This document shows positions 29,376 through 38,659 of a DNA stretch of 64,000 nt, piece by piece; the first letter of the stretch is position 1, and every line of letters starts with the position of its first letter. Position numbers and translations under genes: made by a program. The stretch is from an uncultured Lachnospiraceae bacterium. GTDB lineage: Bacteria > Bacillota_A > Clostridia > Lachnospirales > Lachnospiraceae. The stretch lies in assembly GCA_947564305.1 (NCBI GenBank), contig CANOBT010000007.1, positions 1 to 64,000 of the forward strand. Direction: 5' to 3'. The notes below the pieces were generated by a model, which saw nothing but the letters and a program-made list of their open reading frames with translations, was not told where the DNA came from and did no database searches.

Positions 29376-29894
29376 TTACTCTGCTGCTTCTGCAGGAGCT
29401 TCTGCTGTCTCGCCGTCTTTCTCAGCAATCTGCTTGATGACACGTGCGAAGTTTGCAATCGGTGACTGCATACTACCAAGCAATCTGGAAAGAAGCACTT
29501 CTCTTGACGGAATCTTGGATAACTCTGTCAATCCTGCCACATCGTAAACCTGACCTTCTACTACGCCGCCCTTTAATTCGAGCTTGTCTGCGGTCTTTGC
29601 AAAGTTGCAGATGATTCTTGCCGGAGCGGTCACATCATCTTTAGAAATTGCAATGGCGCTTGGTCCTTTCAGACAATCATCAAGTCCTTCGAACTCAGTC
29701 CCTTCAAAGGCTCTCTTCATCATAGTATTTTTATAAACTTTGTATACTATGCCAGCTTCTCTGAGCTGCTTACGAAGTTCCGTATCCTGTCCTACTGTTA
29801 ATCCACGGTAGTCAACAAGAACTACAGATTTGGCATCCTTGATTTCTTCGCTGATTGCATCTACAATCGGTTGTTTTAACTCAACTTTTGCCAC
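29376..29894 (-). CDS. rplJ: 50S ribosomal protein L10
   Basis: 172 residues. Base of the ribosomal stalk, which binds 23S rRNA and L12 dimers. LVDYRGLTVGQDTELRKQLREAGI and the KGPSAIAISKDD motif are characteristic. The start is taken at GTG 29894, downstream of GGAGG (about 11 nt), because the 25 residues upstream in frame have no ribosome site and are not conserved. The preceding leader is an L10 autoregulatory RNA. Element A of the 35-nt repeat lies in the leader close to the gene. Confidence 0.96.
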   Translation of the reverse strand: MAKVELKQPIVDAISEEIKDAKSVVLVDYRGLTVGQDTELRKQLREAGIVYKVYKNTMMKRAFEGTEFEGLDDCLKGPSAIAISKDDVTAPARIICNFAKTADKLELKGGVVEGQVYDVAGLTELSKIPSREVLLSRLLGSMQSPIANFARVIKQIAEKDGETAEAPAEAAE

Positions 29895-29978
29895 GTTCTG
29901 GTGCACCTCCTTATATATTTGTACACTGCCACAAGGAAAATGGATTGTCCTGTCTATAATTCTCTGCATGAAAAGAAC

Positions 29979-30013
29979 CTGTCACTGCCAGATTCTTCTG
30001 CATACTATGGCAT
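29979..30013 (+). repeat. 35-nt palindromic element, copy A
   Basis: CTGTCACTGCCAG followed by a CTTCTGCATACTATGGCAT half. It matches 52645-52678 at 29 of 35 positions. The core CTGTCA-C-TGACAG type palindrome is imperfect here. It lies in the rplJ leader between attenuator and ribosome site. Confidence 0.75.
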
Positions 30014-30016
30014 TAT

Positions 30017-30137
30017 AAAACCTCTGTGCACACAAAGACACAGAGGTAAAATCCAATTCTATGAATCTCGCATTCCTCGGTAGGCGTTTTCCTGCTTATG
30101 CCCTGCGGCACCTACTGTCTTCGGCAGCTAATTGCCT
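30017..30137 (-). ncRNA. Ribosomal protein L10 leader with attenuator
   Basis: On the minus strand, from a start point about 7 nt after the -10, the RNA carries the typical L10-leader blocks (GCTGCCGAAGACAGTAGGTG, an internal GCATAAGCAGG bulge region, CCTACCGAGG) and then a hairpin CCTCTGTG/CACAGAGG (30046-30039 with 30028-30021) followed by TTTT. In Bacillota the L10(L12)4 complex binds this leader and represses its own operon. The assignment rests on recognised sequence and position; a covariance-model scan would confirm it. Confidence 0.88.
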
Positions 30138-30141
30138 GATT

Positions 30142-30170
30142 ATCATAGCACCGTTCCCTGAAGATGTCAA
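30142..30170 (-). promoter_or_regulatory. Promoter of rplJL operon
   Basis: On the minus strand TTGACA (30170-30165) and TATGAT (30147-30142) with a 17-bp spacer, directly upstream of the L10 leader. Confidence 0.85.
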
Positions 30171-30322
30171 CTTCTTTTTTATGTTTCCCAAATATTTTTC
30201 GTATCTTTCCAGAAGTTATTTTATTCGGAATCAACACGTGCAGACACCGACTGTGTGCAAATCAAATACGCTGCGATTCGTACTCTCCAAAGCACAAACC
30301 GCAGCGCGCATTTTCATAAACT

Positions 30323-31462
30323 TTATACTCGTTTTCCTTTTTCTACAAATACCTGGAATGTATCTGTCCCTTTGAGTTGTTTTCCTTCGGAAACCACTAC
30401 GTTCTTGTCAGAAATCACATATTCAATATCTGCGCCGGCCTCTATAACCGTATCCTGCATCAATACGCAGTTTTTCACCTTTGCGCCTTTACCAATCTTT
30501 ACGCCTCTGAACAGAACGCTGTTCTCCACTTCTCCCTCGATCACACAGCCGTCAGCAGCCATGATATTCTTTGCCTTTGATCCCGGAATATATCTGGTCG
30601 GGTTATCGTCACGAATCTTCGTATAAATCGGATTTGCAAACAGCTCGTCCACATTCGCATCGTCCAGCATCTTCATATTTTCTTCAAAATAGCTCTGCAT
30701 ACCGCTGACTCTTGCGCAATAACCATCATACTTATATCCCTCTACATTCAGAGTCACAAGATGCGGCGACAGAATATCTCTCTCATAGAAGATATAGCCG
30801 CGCACCGTTGCCTGACGAATCTGATCGATCAGCAGTTCTCTGTTAATCGCATAAATATTCATAGAAAGATTCTGTGTACCGGATGCCTTGGAATTGATCT
30901 TAATGTTATTTACACGGTTGTTTTCCAAATCCAACGTATAATAATAAGCGCTGAAATCCATCTCTGCCTCTACCATGCTCTTCGGGATTTCCTGCTCTGT
31001 ATATGCCATAGTCACATCCGCACCGCTCTTGATATGGGCATCCAAAAATGCTCCGAAATCGAAGTTTACTGCAATATTCGCATCAGACATGATGACATAC
31101 TTTTCCTTCTGATGTTTCAGGAAATTCAAAACACTGGCCAACGCTTCCACACGGCCATTATAAACCTTGACATTCTTCTGCGCGAACGGAGGAACAATAT
31201 TCAAACCACCGTTTTTACGGGTCAGATCCCATTCACGTCCGGAACCAAGGTGATCCATCAATGAATGATAATTCTGACGAACGATAATAGAAACATTGTC
31301 AATCCCGCTGTGCACCATACTGGACAGAACAAAGTCAATCATACGATAACGGCCTGCGAATGGAATCGAAGCCATCAGACGGTCAGCTACCAGCTCTGGC
31401 ACTAAACTATCATAACTATTTGGAAAAATGATGCCCAATGCATCTGCATTCGAATTTACCAT
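30323..31462 (-). CDS. glgD: GlgD-type glucose-1-phosphate adenylyltransferase subunit (copy 2)
   Basis: 379 residues, same fold as the other GlgD, with a C-terminal beta-helix (for example [20 protein letters not shown]). Its N-terminus, [17 protein letters not shown], has lost the GGxGxR substrate loop, so it is the expected non-catalytic regulatory partner of GlgC. Clostridial GlgD enhances activity and alters allosteric response of GlgC. The start overlaps the glgC copy 2 stop by 7 nt. It ends just upstream of the rplJL promoter, in the same direction. Confidence 0.9.
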   Translation of the reverse strand: MVNSNADALGIIFPNSYDSLVPELVADRLMASIPFAGRYRMIDFVLSSMVHSGIDNVSIIVRQNYHSLMDHLGSGREWDLTRKNGGLNIVPPFAQKNVKVYNGRVEALASVLNFLKHQKEKYVIMSDANIAVNFDFGAFLDAHIKSGADVTMAYTEQEIPKSMVEAEMDFSAYYYTLDLENNRVNNIKINSKASGTQNLSMNIYAINRELLIDQIRQATVRGYIFYERDILSPHLVTLNVEGYKYDGYCARVSGMQSYFEENMKMLDDANVDELFANPIYTKIRDDNPTRYIPGSKAKNIMAADGCVIEGEVENSVLFRGVKIGKGAKVKNCVLMQDTVIEAGADIEYVISDKNVVVSEGKQLKGTDTFQVFVEKGKRV

Positions 31463-32664
31463 TGCTCTTCACCGTCCTTTACATTATTATTGACCATGGC
31501 TTTTGGCCCAATCTTCGCGCCGTCTCCGATATACACACCGGACCCGACAGTTGCCACACCGTCTGATTCACCGTCCGGCATAGCCCCCACCTTCGCGTTC
31601 TCACCAATCACTACATTCTCTGCAACGATACAATGTTCCACGACTGCACCGGATTTAATGACACTGCCGCCCATGATAACAGCATCTTCTACCTTAGCGC
31701 CTGCTTCTACCTGAACGCCTGCAAACAGGATGGAGTGCTTTACTTCTCCTGAAATGCGGCAGCCGTCAGTGATCATAGAATTCTCCACAACAGCATCTGC
31801 ACCAATCTTGTGACCGGTCATACCGCTGTTACGGCTGTAAATCTTCCAGTCTTCATCAAACAGGTTGATTCCGCTGTGCTCCGGATCCAGGACTTCCATA
31901 TTGGCTTCCCACAGAGAAGAAATGGTTCCAACATCCTTCCAATATCCGCTGAAACGATATGCGTACATAGTACGGTTGTCACGGAGCAGATTCGGAATGA
32001 TGTTATTTCCAAAATCATTTTCAGAATTCGGATCTGCCTCATCCTCTTCCAAATACTGCTTCAAAACATCCCAGTTGAAAATATAGATTCCCATGGAAGC
32101 CAGATTAGACTTCGGATTCTTTGGTTTCTCCTGGAATTCTGTAATCTTATCATTCTCATCTGTTACCATCAGTCCGAAACGAGGAGCCTCCTCCCACGGA
32201 ACCTCCATAACAGCCACGCTGAATTCCGCGCCCTTTTCCTTATGGAACTTCAGGAATTCGCTGTAATCCTGCTTGCAGATCTGGTCTCCTGACAGGATAA
32301 TCACATATTTCGGGTCATAGCGCTCTATGAATGAAATATTCTGGTATATTGCATTCGCAGTACCCTTGTACCAGTCAGATCCAGATGCCTGCTGATACGG
32401 AGGAAGAACATGGACACCGCCATACAGACGGTCCAAATCCCACGGCTGACCATTTCCAATATACTCGTTCAGGACGAGCGGTTGATACTGAGTAAGAATA
32501 CCAACAGTATCAATGCCTGAATTTACACAGTTCGATAACGGAAAATCAATGATACGATATTTTCCGCCAAAAGGAACTGCTGGTTTTGCCAGCTTCTGTG
32601 TCAGTGCATACAGACGTGAGCCCTGACCGCCGGCAAGAAGCATTGCAATCATTTCTTTTGCCAT
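31456..32664 (-). CDS. glgC: Glucose-1-phosphate adenylyltransferase, GlgC (copy 2)
   Basis: 402 residues. The catalytic N-terminus [39 protein letters not shown] and the [17 protein letters not shown] beta-helix start are intact. One motif differs from copy 1: [10 protein letters not shown] where copy 1 and most clostridial GlgC have [10 protein letters not shown], including the residue after the nucleotide-binding Asp. It heads the second glgC-glgD pair. With about 15 kb between the pairs, these look like old paralogues rather than a recent duplication, with strongly different sequences. Confidence 0.94.
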   Translation of the reverse strand: MAKEMIAMLLAGGQGSRLYALTQKLAKPAVPFGGKYRIIDFPLSNCVNSGIDTVGILTQYQPLVLNEYIGNGQPWDLDRLYGGVHVLPPYQQASGSDWYKGTANAIYQNISFIERYDPKYVIILSGDQICKQDYSEFLKFHKEKGAEFSVAVMEVPWEEAPRFGLMVTDENDKITEFQEKPKNPKSNLASMGIYIFNWDVLKQYLEEDEADPNSENDFGNNIIPNLLRDNRTMYAYRFSGYWKDVGTISSLWEANMEVLDPEHSGINLFDEDWKIYSRNSGMTGHKIGADAVVENSMITDGCRISGEVKHSILFAGVQVEAGAKVEDAVIMGGSVIKSGAVVEHCIVAENVVIGENAKVGAMPDGESDGVATVGSGVYIGDGAKIGPKAMVNNNVKDGEEQW

Positions 32665-32769
32665 ATCTTATCCCCTATTCTATAAAATATTGTATGCAAA
32701 TTGTACCACACATTTCAGAAAATAGGTAGTCCTTTTGTAAAAAATTGTTAATAATTTTATAAACAACAT

Positions 32770-32828
32770 AAAAATCGCCGGAAGAACTTCCGCGAACGGT
32801 ATCCGCCAGGTCCTTTCGGCAATTTTTA
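32770..32828. terminator. Probable bidirectional terminator-like hairpin
   Basis: AAAATCGCCG (32771-32780) pairs with CGGCAATTTT (32817-32826) with one mismatch. Interior GC-rich segments could extend the fold. It lies downstream of the heptad-repeat protein gene and carries A and T runs at its edges. Confidence 0.6.
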
Positions 32829-32871
32829 TTTCATCAGAAACAGAAACAAATGATAGTAAATTATATGTGGA

Positions 32872-35499
32872 TTATCCTTCTGTTATGAATACAAATTTCA
32901 CATCTCCGTCCATGTCATCAGAAATTCCTGTGAAACTCTTATATGCACGGGAATTGTCCAGCGTCTCATTCATTTTATCCAACAAGCCTTCAATGTCACC
33001 GTCAAACACATCTACCAATTTCTGGATTCCATCTCTGTCAAACTGAATCATTCCGTTGTTCAATTCCGCGGCGCCGTTGTCTAATTGCTGCACGCCGCTG
33101 ATGAGGGCGCCGGAGCCCGACTGCAGCGTGTAAAGTCCATTTTTGAGCGTCAAAGCGCCGTCACTCAGCCTATTTGCTCCGGAAGCGAGTTCCAATGCTC
33201 CGGAGGCTGCGCTTTTCGCTCCCTCGTTGGCTTCTCCCATTTTCTGGGAAAGAAGAACGCTGCCTTCTTCCACTGCAGATGCTCCCTGAGCTAATTGATT
33301 CAAGCCGCTGACAAGACCATTTTCGCCCTCCACGCCGGCTACAAGCTGAGACGTCCCGGCTTTCAGCTGTGCCACACCGTCATTGACCTGGGCCATCAGT
33401 CCGTTTTGTGCGTTGTTCACTTTGGAATTCAGTTCCCCGACTCCGGCCGCAACCTGTTCGATTCCTGCATCCAGCTTATCTGCACCTTTCTTCAAATTTG
33501 CCGCGCCGCCGCCCAGCTGTTCCAAACCGTTATCCAACTCTGTCATAGCGCCGTCAACTATCTTAAGGAGATCCTGCGCCGTCAATGCGCCTTGCTGCTG
33601 AGCCGCAGTCACATCTGCCGCTGCCTGGCTCACCGCTTCTGCCTGTGCGGAAATCCCTTCCGCCGCATTCATGACTGCTCCTGTATCTGCCGATATCGCC
33701 CGAGCCTGCCCTGCCGCTTCAGATGCCAGATTTACCGCCTGCACCGCCGCGTTGTTCCTTGTCTGCATGTCAGACTGAATTTGAGCTACAGCCTCATTTA
33801 TCAATGCCTGTGCATTCGGATCCTGCTTCACAGCTTCTGTATCTGCCAGTTGTGCCAGAAGCTGTACGGCATAATCCGCACCGCCTGTTCCCTGAGCTGC
33901 CGTATTAGCGCTTTGCTCAATCACTTCTATATTTCCTGCCAGAGACCGTGCTGCCGCGTCTAAATCCGCCGCGCCGCTTACAGCAGCCTCCCCTAAATCT
34001 GCTGTATTTACCGATGGGTTCAGCCCTGTGGGATTTTGTCCCCCAACCATCTGAAGGAGTTCGCTCCTTTTCTCCGACAGCTCCTTCCGTGCTTCACTGA
34101 TACCTCCCGAAAGCTGTTCAGCCCCCGCGCTCAGCGCCTCTGCCCCTGCGCTCAAAGAATCCTTCTCTCCATTCACCGCCGCATTCAACTGTGCAATCCC
34201 ATCGCAAAGCGCCGGAAGCTGTGTCTCAAGGGACTCCTGCATCTGAGAAATCCCGGCATCCAATGCTTTCACTCCAGGAAGAAGTACATTCTGTGTCTGA
34301 TTCGCTGCTGTCAGTAATCCGGTATTCAACTGGCTTGCACCAGAAGCCAGCGTCTGCGCACCGCCAAGAAGCTGGCCGGTGCCATCTGCAAGTGCCGCAT
34401 TTCCTTCTGCAAGAGCATTACCGCCTGCCGCCAATTGTCCCGCGCCGGAATGTAGTGCTTCCCCGCCTGCTGTCAACTGTCCAATCCCATCCACCAGTGT
34501 ACCGGAGGACGCCAACAAGGTATCGATTCCGCTCTTCAATTCCCCGCTTCCGCTGACAAGCTGACTGGACGCATCCTGTAATTCCTGCATAGAACTGCTC
34601 AAATCGTCCAAACTGTCAAACTTCTCCGTATCCAAATCATTGAACACACTGTTGGTAGCTATGGTAATTCCCTGGACAGGCTCAAAATCTGTCACATCCG
34701 CCTCTACCTCAAAATAATCCGGAAGTTCTAAATCCTCTGCATCAAGGATATCTTTCATTGCCGGAAGGCCGTACCCGATTGCCACATTACGTTCTCCATC
34801 AGACATCAGCTTTCCATTCGTCACCGTTACGTTTTTAAATGTTTCTTCATCCAGAACCAGGCCGGTCGCCATCATAAACGGAGTCGCTGCTTTATCCTTA
34901 CCAGATGTCTTGTTCTTATAAGAATAACGCATCACCACATGCCCGCTCTTTCCTTCCAGTTGTGCGGCCGAAACATCTTTTCCTTCTAGTTTATAAGAAA
35001 TCTCAATTCCAACAGGAAGTTCCTTGGATGTAGTCCCCTGGTAACAGATATCCTCGCCCTTCGCATCCCAGACAAGGTCCGTTCCGCTCATAGAGAACTC
35101 CTCATCCCCTTTCACATTGATGATATCTTCCAAATCAGAGATATCCTGGAACTTTGATTCCCCGGAAAGATTCTTCAGTTGGTCGGATACCGTCACCGAT
35201 TTCACAGAACCAGTGCCATCGATTTTGGCATAAACGGTCTCTGATTTCGTAGGTTTTGCCGAAGCGTCCTCGGAAGAAGATTTCGTGGTCTCTTTTGTCT
35301 CTGTCTTTTCATTTGTTTTCTCTTTATCTGCTGACTCCTGTTTCACAGTCTCCGTATTCTCTGCCCCCATGTATTCCGCTTCTATCACCGTTGTTTCCCC
35401 TCCAACCGGTACATCTGCCGAAACCGGTGAAAGACTGCCTGCCACCAGGCTGACCAACATCATACTTGCAATCAATGCTCTAATTTCTCTATTTTTCAT
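32872..35499 (-). CDS. Secreted Leu-x-x-Gly heptad-repeat protein (YhgE/Pip-like region)
   Basis: 875 residues with a signal peptide (1-29, ending VSA). A Lys/Glu/Thr-rich spacer (about 40-75) and a beta-rich domain of about 200 residues are followed by long tracts of heptads of the form L-x-x-G-x-x-x (for example GTGQLLGGAQTLASGASQLNTG in part), separated near the middle by an Ala-rich coiled coil (about 480-620). Such repeats occur in YhgE/Pip phage-receptor proteins. This one lacks their C-terminal membrane helices. ATG 35499 lies 9 nt from GGAGG. It is 55 bp after the MMPL gene, so it is likely the extracytoplasmic partner of that exporter. Confidence 0.8.
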   Translation of the reverse strand: MKNREIRALIASMMLVSLVAGSLSPVSADVPVGGETTVIEAEYMGAENTETVKQESADKEKTNEKTETKETTKSSSEDASAKPTKSETVYAKIDGTGSVKSVTVSDQLKNLSGESKFQDISDLEDIINVKGDEEFSMSGTDLVWDAKGEDICYQGTTSKELPVGIEISYKLEGKDVSAAQLEGKSGHVVMRYSYKNKTSGKDKAATPFMMATGLVLDEETFKNVTVTNGKLMSDGERNVAIGYGLPAMKDILDAEDLELPDYFEVEADVTDFEPVQGITIATNSVFNDLDTEKFDSLDDLSSSMQELQDASSQLVSGSGELKSGIDTLLASSGTLVDGIGQLTAGGEALHSGAGQLAAGGNALAEGNAALADGTGQLLGGAQTLASGASQLNTGLLTAANQTQNVLLPGVKALDAGISQMQESLETQLPALCDGIAQLNAAVNGEKDSLSAGAEALSAGAEQLSGGISEARKELSEKRSELLQMVGGQNPTGLNPSVNTADLGEAAVSGAADLDAAARSLAGNIEVIEQSANTAAQGTGGADYAVQLLAQLADTEAVKQDPNAQALINEAVAQIQSDMQTRNNAAVQAVNLASEAAGQARAISADTGAVMNAAEGISAQAEAVSQAAADVTAAQQQGALTAQDLLKIVDGAMTELDNGLEQLGGGAANLKKGADKLDAGIEQVAAGVGELNSKVNNAQNGLMAQVNDGVAQLKAGTSQLVAGVEGENGLVSGLNQLAQGASAVEEGSVLLSQKMGEANEGAKSAASGALELASGANRLSDGALTLKNGLYTLQSGSGALISGVQQLDNGAAELNNGMIQFDRDGIQKLVDVFDGDIEGLLDKMNETLDNSRAYKSFTGISDDMDGDVKFVFITEG

Positions 35500-35554
35500 A
35501 AGATACAACCTCCAATTATTTTATTTGTGAACCCGTTTTATTTCTTAATCATTT

Positions 35555-37654
35555 TTATGAATTAGCGGCATTTGTTTTCCATTCTGCTTTTTTCACACGC
35601 ATTTCTTTTGTTGTTGCACAAATCACCTTATCAAAAACCATCATCATTGATGGAAGAATGAAGATGACCACAAACATACTCACAATCGCACCTCTCGCCA
35701 TCAAAGTACACAGGGCAGAAATCATATCAATATCAGAATAGAGACCTACTCCGAACGTAGCGGCGAAGAATCCCAATGCAGATACGATAACCGAACTGAT
35801 CGAGGTAGACAATGCAATCTGAACAGCCTCCCGTTTTTCTTTGCCAAGGCAGCGTTCCTTTTTATACCGGGTGGTCATCAAGATGGCATAGTCCACAGTT
35901 GCGCCAAGCTGAATCGTGCCAATTACAATAGATGCAATAAACGGCATCTTAGTTCCCGTGAAATAAGGAATCCCCAGGTTAATAAATATCGCAAACTCGA
36001 TCACAGATACCAGGATCACCGGCAGTGAAACCGAACGGAACACCATTGTAATAATCAAAAATATTGCAATGATGGAAACCGCACTGACCACCTTAAAGTC
36101 TTTGTCTGTAATCGTAATCAAGTCTTTTGTACACGGCGCTTCACCGATCAACATTGCTGAGCTGTCGTATTTTTTAATGATAGAATTCAGCTTGCTGCAC
36201 TGGTCATTCACCTCATTCGTAGCCACTTTATATTCTGACTGCACCAGCATGAGCTGCCACTTCCCCTGCTTCAATGCATCCCCCATCTCTTCCGGAATCA
36301 TGTCACGGGGAATAGCAGAGCCCAGAATGCTGTCCAGGCCTAATGCAAATTTCACGCCCTCCACATCAGACATTTCACCCAACATAGCCTTTGCGTCCTT
36401 GGAAGACAAATCTGCATCCGCCAAAACCATGTGTGTGGCATTCATGTCAAATTCATCAGACAGCTTTTCATTTGCCTGAATGCTCTGAAGATATTTCGGA
36501 AGCGTAGCATCCAAATTGTAGTAAACCTCTGCCTTTGTATAACCCCACAGAGCCGGTACAAGCAGAATAATAAAGACTGTCACAAATATTTTATAGTGTC
36601 TTGTAATCCAAGCCGCTGGTTTATCCATATTTGGGATGATAGACTTATGGGTCGTCTTCTGAATTGCTTTATCAAAAATGAGGAGCATGGAAGGCAGAAC
36701 CGTGACGCAGGATATCACGCCGAACACTACACCTTTTGCCATTACAATTCCCAAATCCCGGCCCAATGTAAAGCTCATAAAACACAATGCTATGAATCCG
36801 GCGACCGTAGTAACGGAACTTCCTACCACCGAGGAAAATGTATTGGAAATCGCATGGGCCATGGCCCGTTCCTTATCCCCTTCGTACCTTTGTTGATTTT
36901 CCTGATAGCTGTGCCAGAGGAAAATCGAGTAATCCATCGTCACGCCGAGCTGCAGGACCGCACTCAATGCTTTTGTAATATAAGAAATCTCCCCCAGGAA
37001 ATAGTTGCTCCCCATATTGTAAACAATTGCCATTCCAATACTCAACATAAAGAACACCGGGAGCAGCCAGCAGTCCATGAACACAGAGAGCACGATACAG
37101 CTCAGGATAACAGCTATCAGCACATAAATCGGCGTCTCCTTCTCTGACAAATCTTTGATATCTGTTACCACCGCAGACATACTGCTCAGATAACATTGCT
37201 CATTGGTCACACTGCGTATCTCATGGATTGCATCCATGGTACTGTCCGCTGAGGTTGAATCATCAAAAAAGATTGCCATCAGTGTCGCATTCTCCGTATT
37301 AAACACATCCTTAATCTTATCCGGCAATACCGAAATCGGAATGGATATATCCATCAGAGAGTCGTACCAGATGACATCCGCCACACCCTCAACACTTTCA
37401 ATTTTCTCCTTCAGGTCTGCAGTTTCCTTCGTGGACATCCCCTCCACGACCTCCATCGCAAACGCTCCCTTTCCAAATTCATCCATTAAAATGTCCTGCC
37501 CCTTCATCGTATCGATGCTGTCCGGCAGATAATACAGGATATCGTAATTCACTCTTGTCTTAAGATATCCCATGACTGATGGAATCAGGAGCAAAATGCC
37601 AAGTATCAGAATCAAGCTTCTGTACTTCACGATTTTCTTACCAGTTGTTACCAT
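35555..37654 (-). CDS. MMPL/RND-family exporter
   Basis: 699 residues. The topology is TM1, a large extracytoplasmic loop (about 30-160), TM2-6, a second loop (about 380-525) and the remaining helices: the two-fold RND repeat. LGVTMDYSIFLWHSY and its counterpart LGATVDYAILMTTRYK are the conserved TM4/TM10 proton-relay Asp motifs, and both Asp are kept. It probably exports lipids or drugs; the substrate is unknown. ATG 37654 lies 8 nt from GGAGGAGG; a GTG six codons earlier overlaps that site and is rejected. The gene is divergent from a TetR repressor whose operators cover its promoter. Confidence 0.9.
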   Translation of the reverse strand: MVTTGKKIVKYRSLILILGILLLIPSVMGYLKTRVNYDILYYLPDSIDTMKGQDILMDEFGKGAFAMEVVEGMSTKETADLKEKIESVEGVADVIWYDSLMDISIPISVLPDKIKDVFNTENATLMAIFFDDSTSADSTMDAIHEIRSVTNEQCYLSSMSAVVTDIKDLSEKETPIYVLIAVILSCIVLSVFMDCWLLPVFFMLSIGMAIVYNMGSNYFLGEISYITKALSAVLQLGVTMDYSIFLWHSYQENQQRYEGDKERAMAHAISNTFSSVVGSSVTTVAGFIALCFMSFTLGRDLGIVMAKGVVFGVISCVTVLPSMLLIFDKAIQKTTHKSIIPNMDKPAAWITRHYKIFVTVFIILLVPALWGYTKAEVYYNLDATLPKYLQSIQANEKLSDEFDMNATHMVLADADLSSKDAKAMLGEMSDVEGVKFALGLDSILGSAIPRDMIPEEMGDALKQGKWQLMLVQSEYKVATNEVNDQCSKLNSIIKKYDSSAMLIGEAPCTKDLITITDKDFKVVSAVSIIAIFLIITMVFRSVSLPVILVSVIEFAIFINLGIPYFTGTKMPFIASIVIGTIQLGATVDYAILMTTRYKKERCLGKEKREAVQIALSTSISSVIVSALGFFAATFGVGLYSDIDMISALCTLMARGAIVSMFVVIFILPSMMMVFDKVICATTKEMRVKKAEWKTNAANS

Positions 37655-37675
37655 GTAAAATGCCTCCTCCACTAG

Positions 37676-37692
37676 AATGACCTTTGGTCATT
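37676..37692. promoter_or_regulatory. TetR operator 1
   Basis: A perfect 17-bp palindrome, AATGACCTTTGGTCATT, lying between the MMPL promoter and its ribosome site. Confidence 0.8.
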
Positions 37693-37708
37693 TTTTATTG
37701 CAATAAGT

Positions 37709-37737
37709 ACTATATAACAAAAATGACCAAAAGTCAA
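37709..37737 (-). promoter_or_regulatory. Promoter of the MMPL exporter gene
   Basis: On the minus strand TTGACT (37737-37732) and TATAGT (37714-37709) with a 17-bp spacer. The -35 lies inside operator 2. Confidence 0.8.
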
Positions 37738-37738
37738 T
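37722..37738. promoter_or_regulatory. TetR operator 2
   Basis: AATGACCAAAAGTCAAT, a 17-bp imperfect palindrome with the same half-sites as operators 1 and 3. It covers the -35 of the MMPL promoter. Confidence 0.8.
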
Positions 37739-37753
37739 CCTTTTTATAAAAAA

Positions 37754-37770
37754 ATTGACTTTTAGTCATT
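37754..37770. promoter_or_regulatory. TetR operator 3
   Basis: ATTGACTTTTAGTCATT, a 17-bp imperfect palindrome that contains the -35 hexamer of the tetR-type gene promoter, which implies autorepression. Confidence 0.8.
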
Positions 37771-37783
37771 TCACATATATAAT
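37755..37783 (+). promoter_or_regulatory. Promoter of the TetR-type regulator gene
   Basis: TTGACT (37755-37760) and TATAAT (37778-37783) with a 17-bp spacer, overlapped by operator 3. Confidence 0.85.
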
Positions 37784-37873
37784 AGACACCATAAACTCGA
37801 TTCAGGAGTTGTTGAAAAGCTTGTGCGGTCATGGTTTCGGGACAATTCCTCACAAAAAGAACAGGAGAAAACT

Positions 37874-38491
37874 ATGGGAAAAGTAGAAGAAAACAAGCAG
37901 CAGAAACTAAACGCGCTTTTCACAAGCGCCTATGATCTATTCTTATCACAAGGTATCGCAAAGACCTCCATCCTTGATATCGTCCAGAATGCAGGGGTGG
38001 CAAAAGGAACATTTTACCTTTATTTTAAAGATAAATATGATATCCGTGACCGTCTCATCGCCAAAACTGCAGGAAAACTCTTCCTGTCTGCTCATAAGGA
38101 ACTCGAAAAAGCAGATATCCCGCTATTCGAAGATAAGATTATCTTTATCGTGGATTATGTCATTGGAAAGCTGGTAAACAACAAACCCGTGCTCCGTTTT
38201 ATTTCCAAAAATCTGAGCTGGGGAGTATTTCGGCAGGCAATTACAAAAACCGAGGATGACACAGAGCTTAGCAGTATGGACTATTTTCTTTTGCTGATTG
38301 AAAAAAATCCTTCTGTCCGCCTGCGCAATCCAGAGATTATGATCTTCTTAATCGCAGAGCTGGCAAGCGCGTCCTGCTACAGCACCATCTTAGAAAACGA
38401 ACCTGTCAGCTTTGAGGAGCTGAAGCCTGAGCTTTACGAGGCAATCCGGGCAATCATCCGAAGTCACACACTGACCTCCGCCCCAATATAA
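37874..38491 (+). CDS. TetR/AcrR-family repressor
   Basis: 205 residues. The N-terminal helix-turn-helix (about 10-55: TSILDIVQNAGVAKGTFYLYF) is typical, followed by an all-helical ligand and dimer domain. It is divergent from the MMPL exporter across a 219-bp region with three matching 17-bp operators, so it very likely represses both its own gene and the exporter operon and is released by an exported ligand. ATG 37874 follows AGGAG by about 7 nt. A longer frame from GTG 37823 is rejected for lack of a ribosome site. Confidence 0.93.
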   Translation: MGKVEENKQQKLNALFTSAYDLFLSQGIAKTSILDIVQNAGVAKGTFYLYFKDKYDIRDRLIAKTAGKLFLSAHKELEKADIPLFEDKIIFIVDYVIGKLVNNKPVLRFISKNLSWGVFRQAITKTEDDTELSSMDYFLLLIEKNPSVRLRNPEIMIFLIAELASASCYSTILENEPVSFEELKPELYEAIRAIIRSHTLTSAPI

Positions 38492-38537
38492 ATCACTTTT
38501 AAAAAAACAAAAAATTATACAAATCACATCCTTTATC

Positions 38538-38575
38538 AATCAAAAATCCAGCTCTTCGGAGTTGGATTTTTGATT
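38538..38575. terminator. Terminator hairpin after the TetR-type gene
   Basis: A 17-bp stem (38538-38554 with 38559-38575, one G-T pair) capped by a TTCG tetraloop. The stem itself ends in ATTTTTGATT, giving a T-rich 3' side. Confidence 0.75.
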
Positions 38576-38659
38576 ACCGTTTCTTCCTATTAAAATACCT
38601 TATTGCAGATTTCACAAAAAAAGAGTCATTTTTTTGATTTATCCTTGACAATTTTAACA

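Larger units (their letters stand above)
29895..30322 (-). other. Leader and upstream region of rplJL
   Basis: 428 bp between rplJ and glgD copy 2. It contains the rplJ promoter (30142-30170), the L10 leader with its attenuator (30017-30137), a 35-nt palindromic repeat (29979-30013), the rplJ ribosome site and, further up, an imperfect CGCTGCG/CGCAGCG inverted repeat (30269-30306) near the end of glgD that lacks a T-tract. Confidence 0.7.

Noticed and set aside
30269..30306. CGCTGCG/CGCAGCG inverted repeat after glgD copy 2
   Set aside because: A 24-nt loop and no T-tract; too weak to call a terminator.
33295..33963. 222-residue open frame antisense to the heptad-repeat gene
   Set aside because: Cys/Arg/His-rich shadow of Ala/Gly-rich codons.
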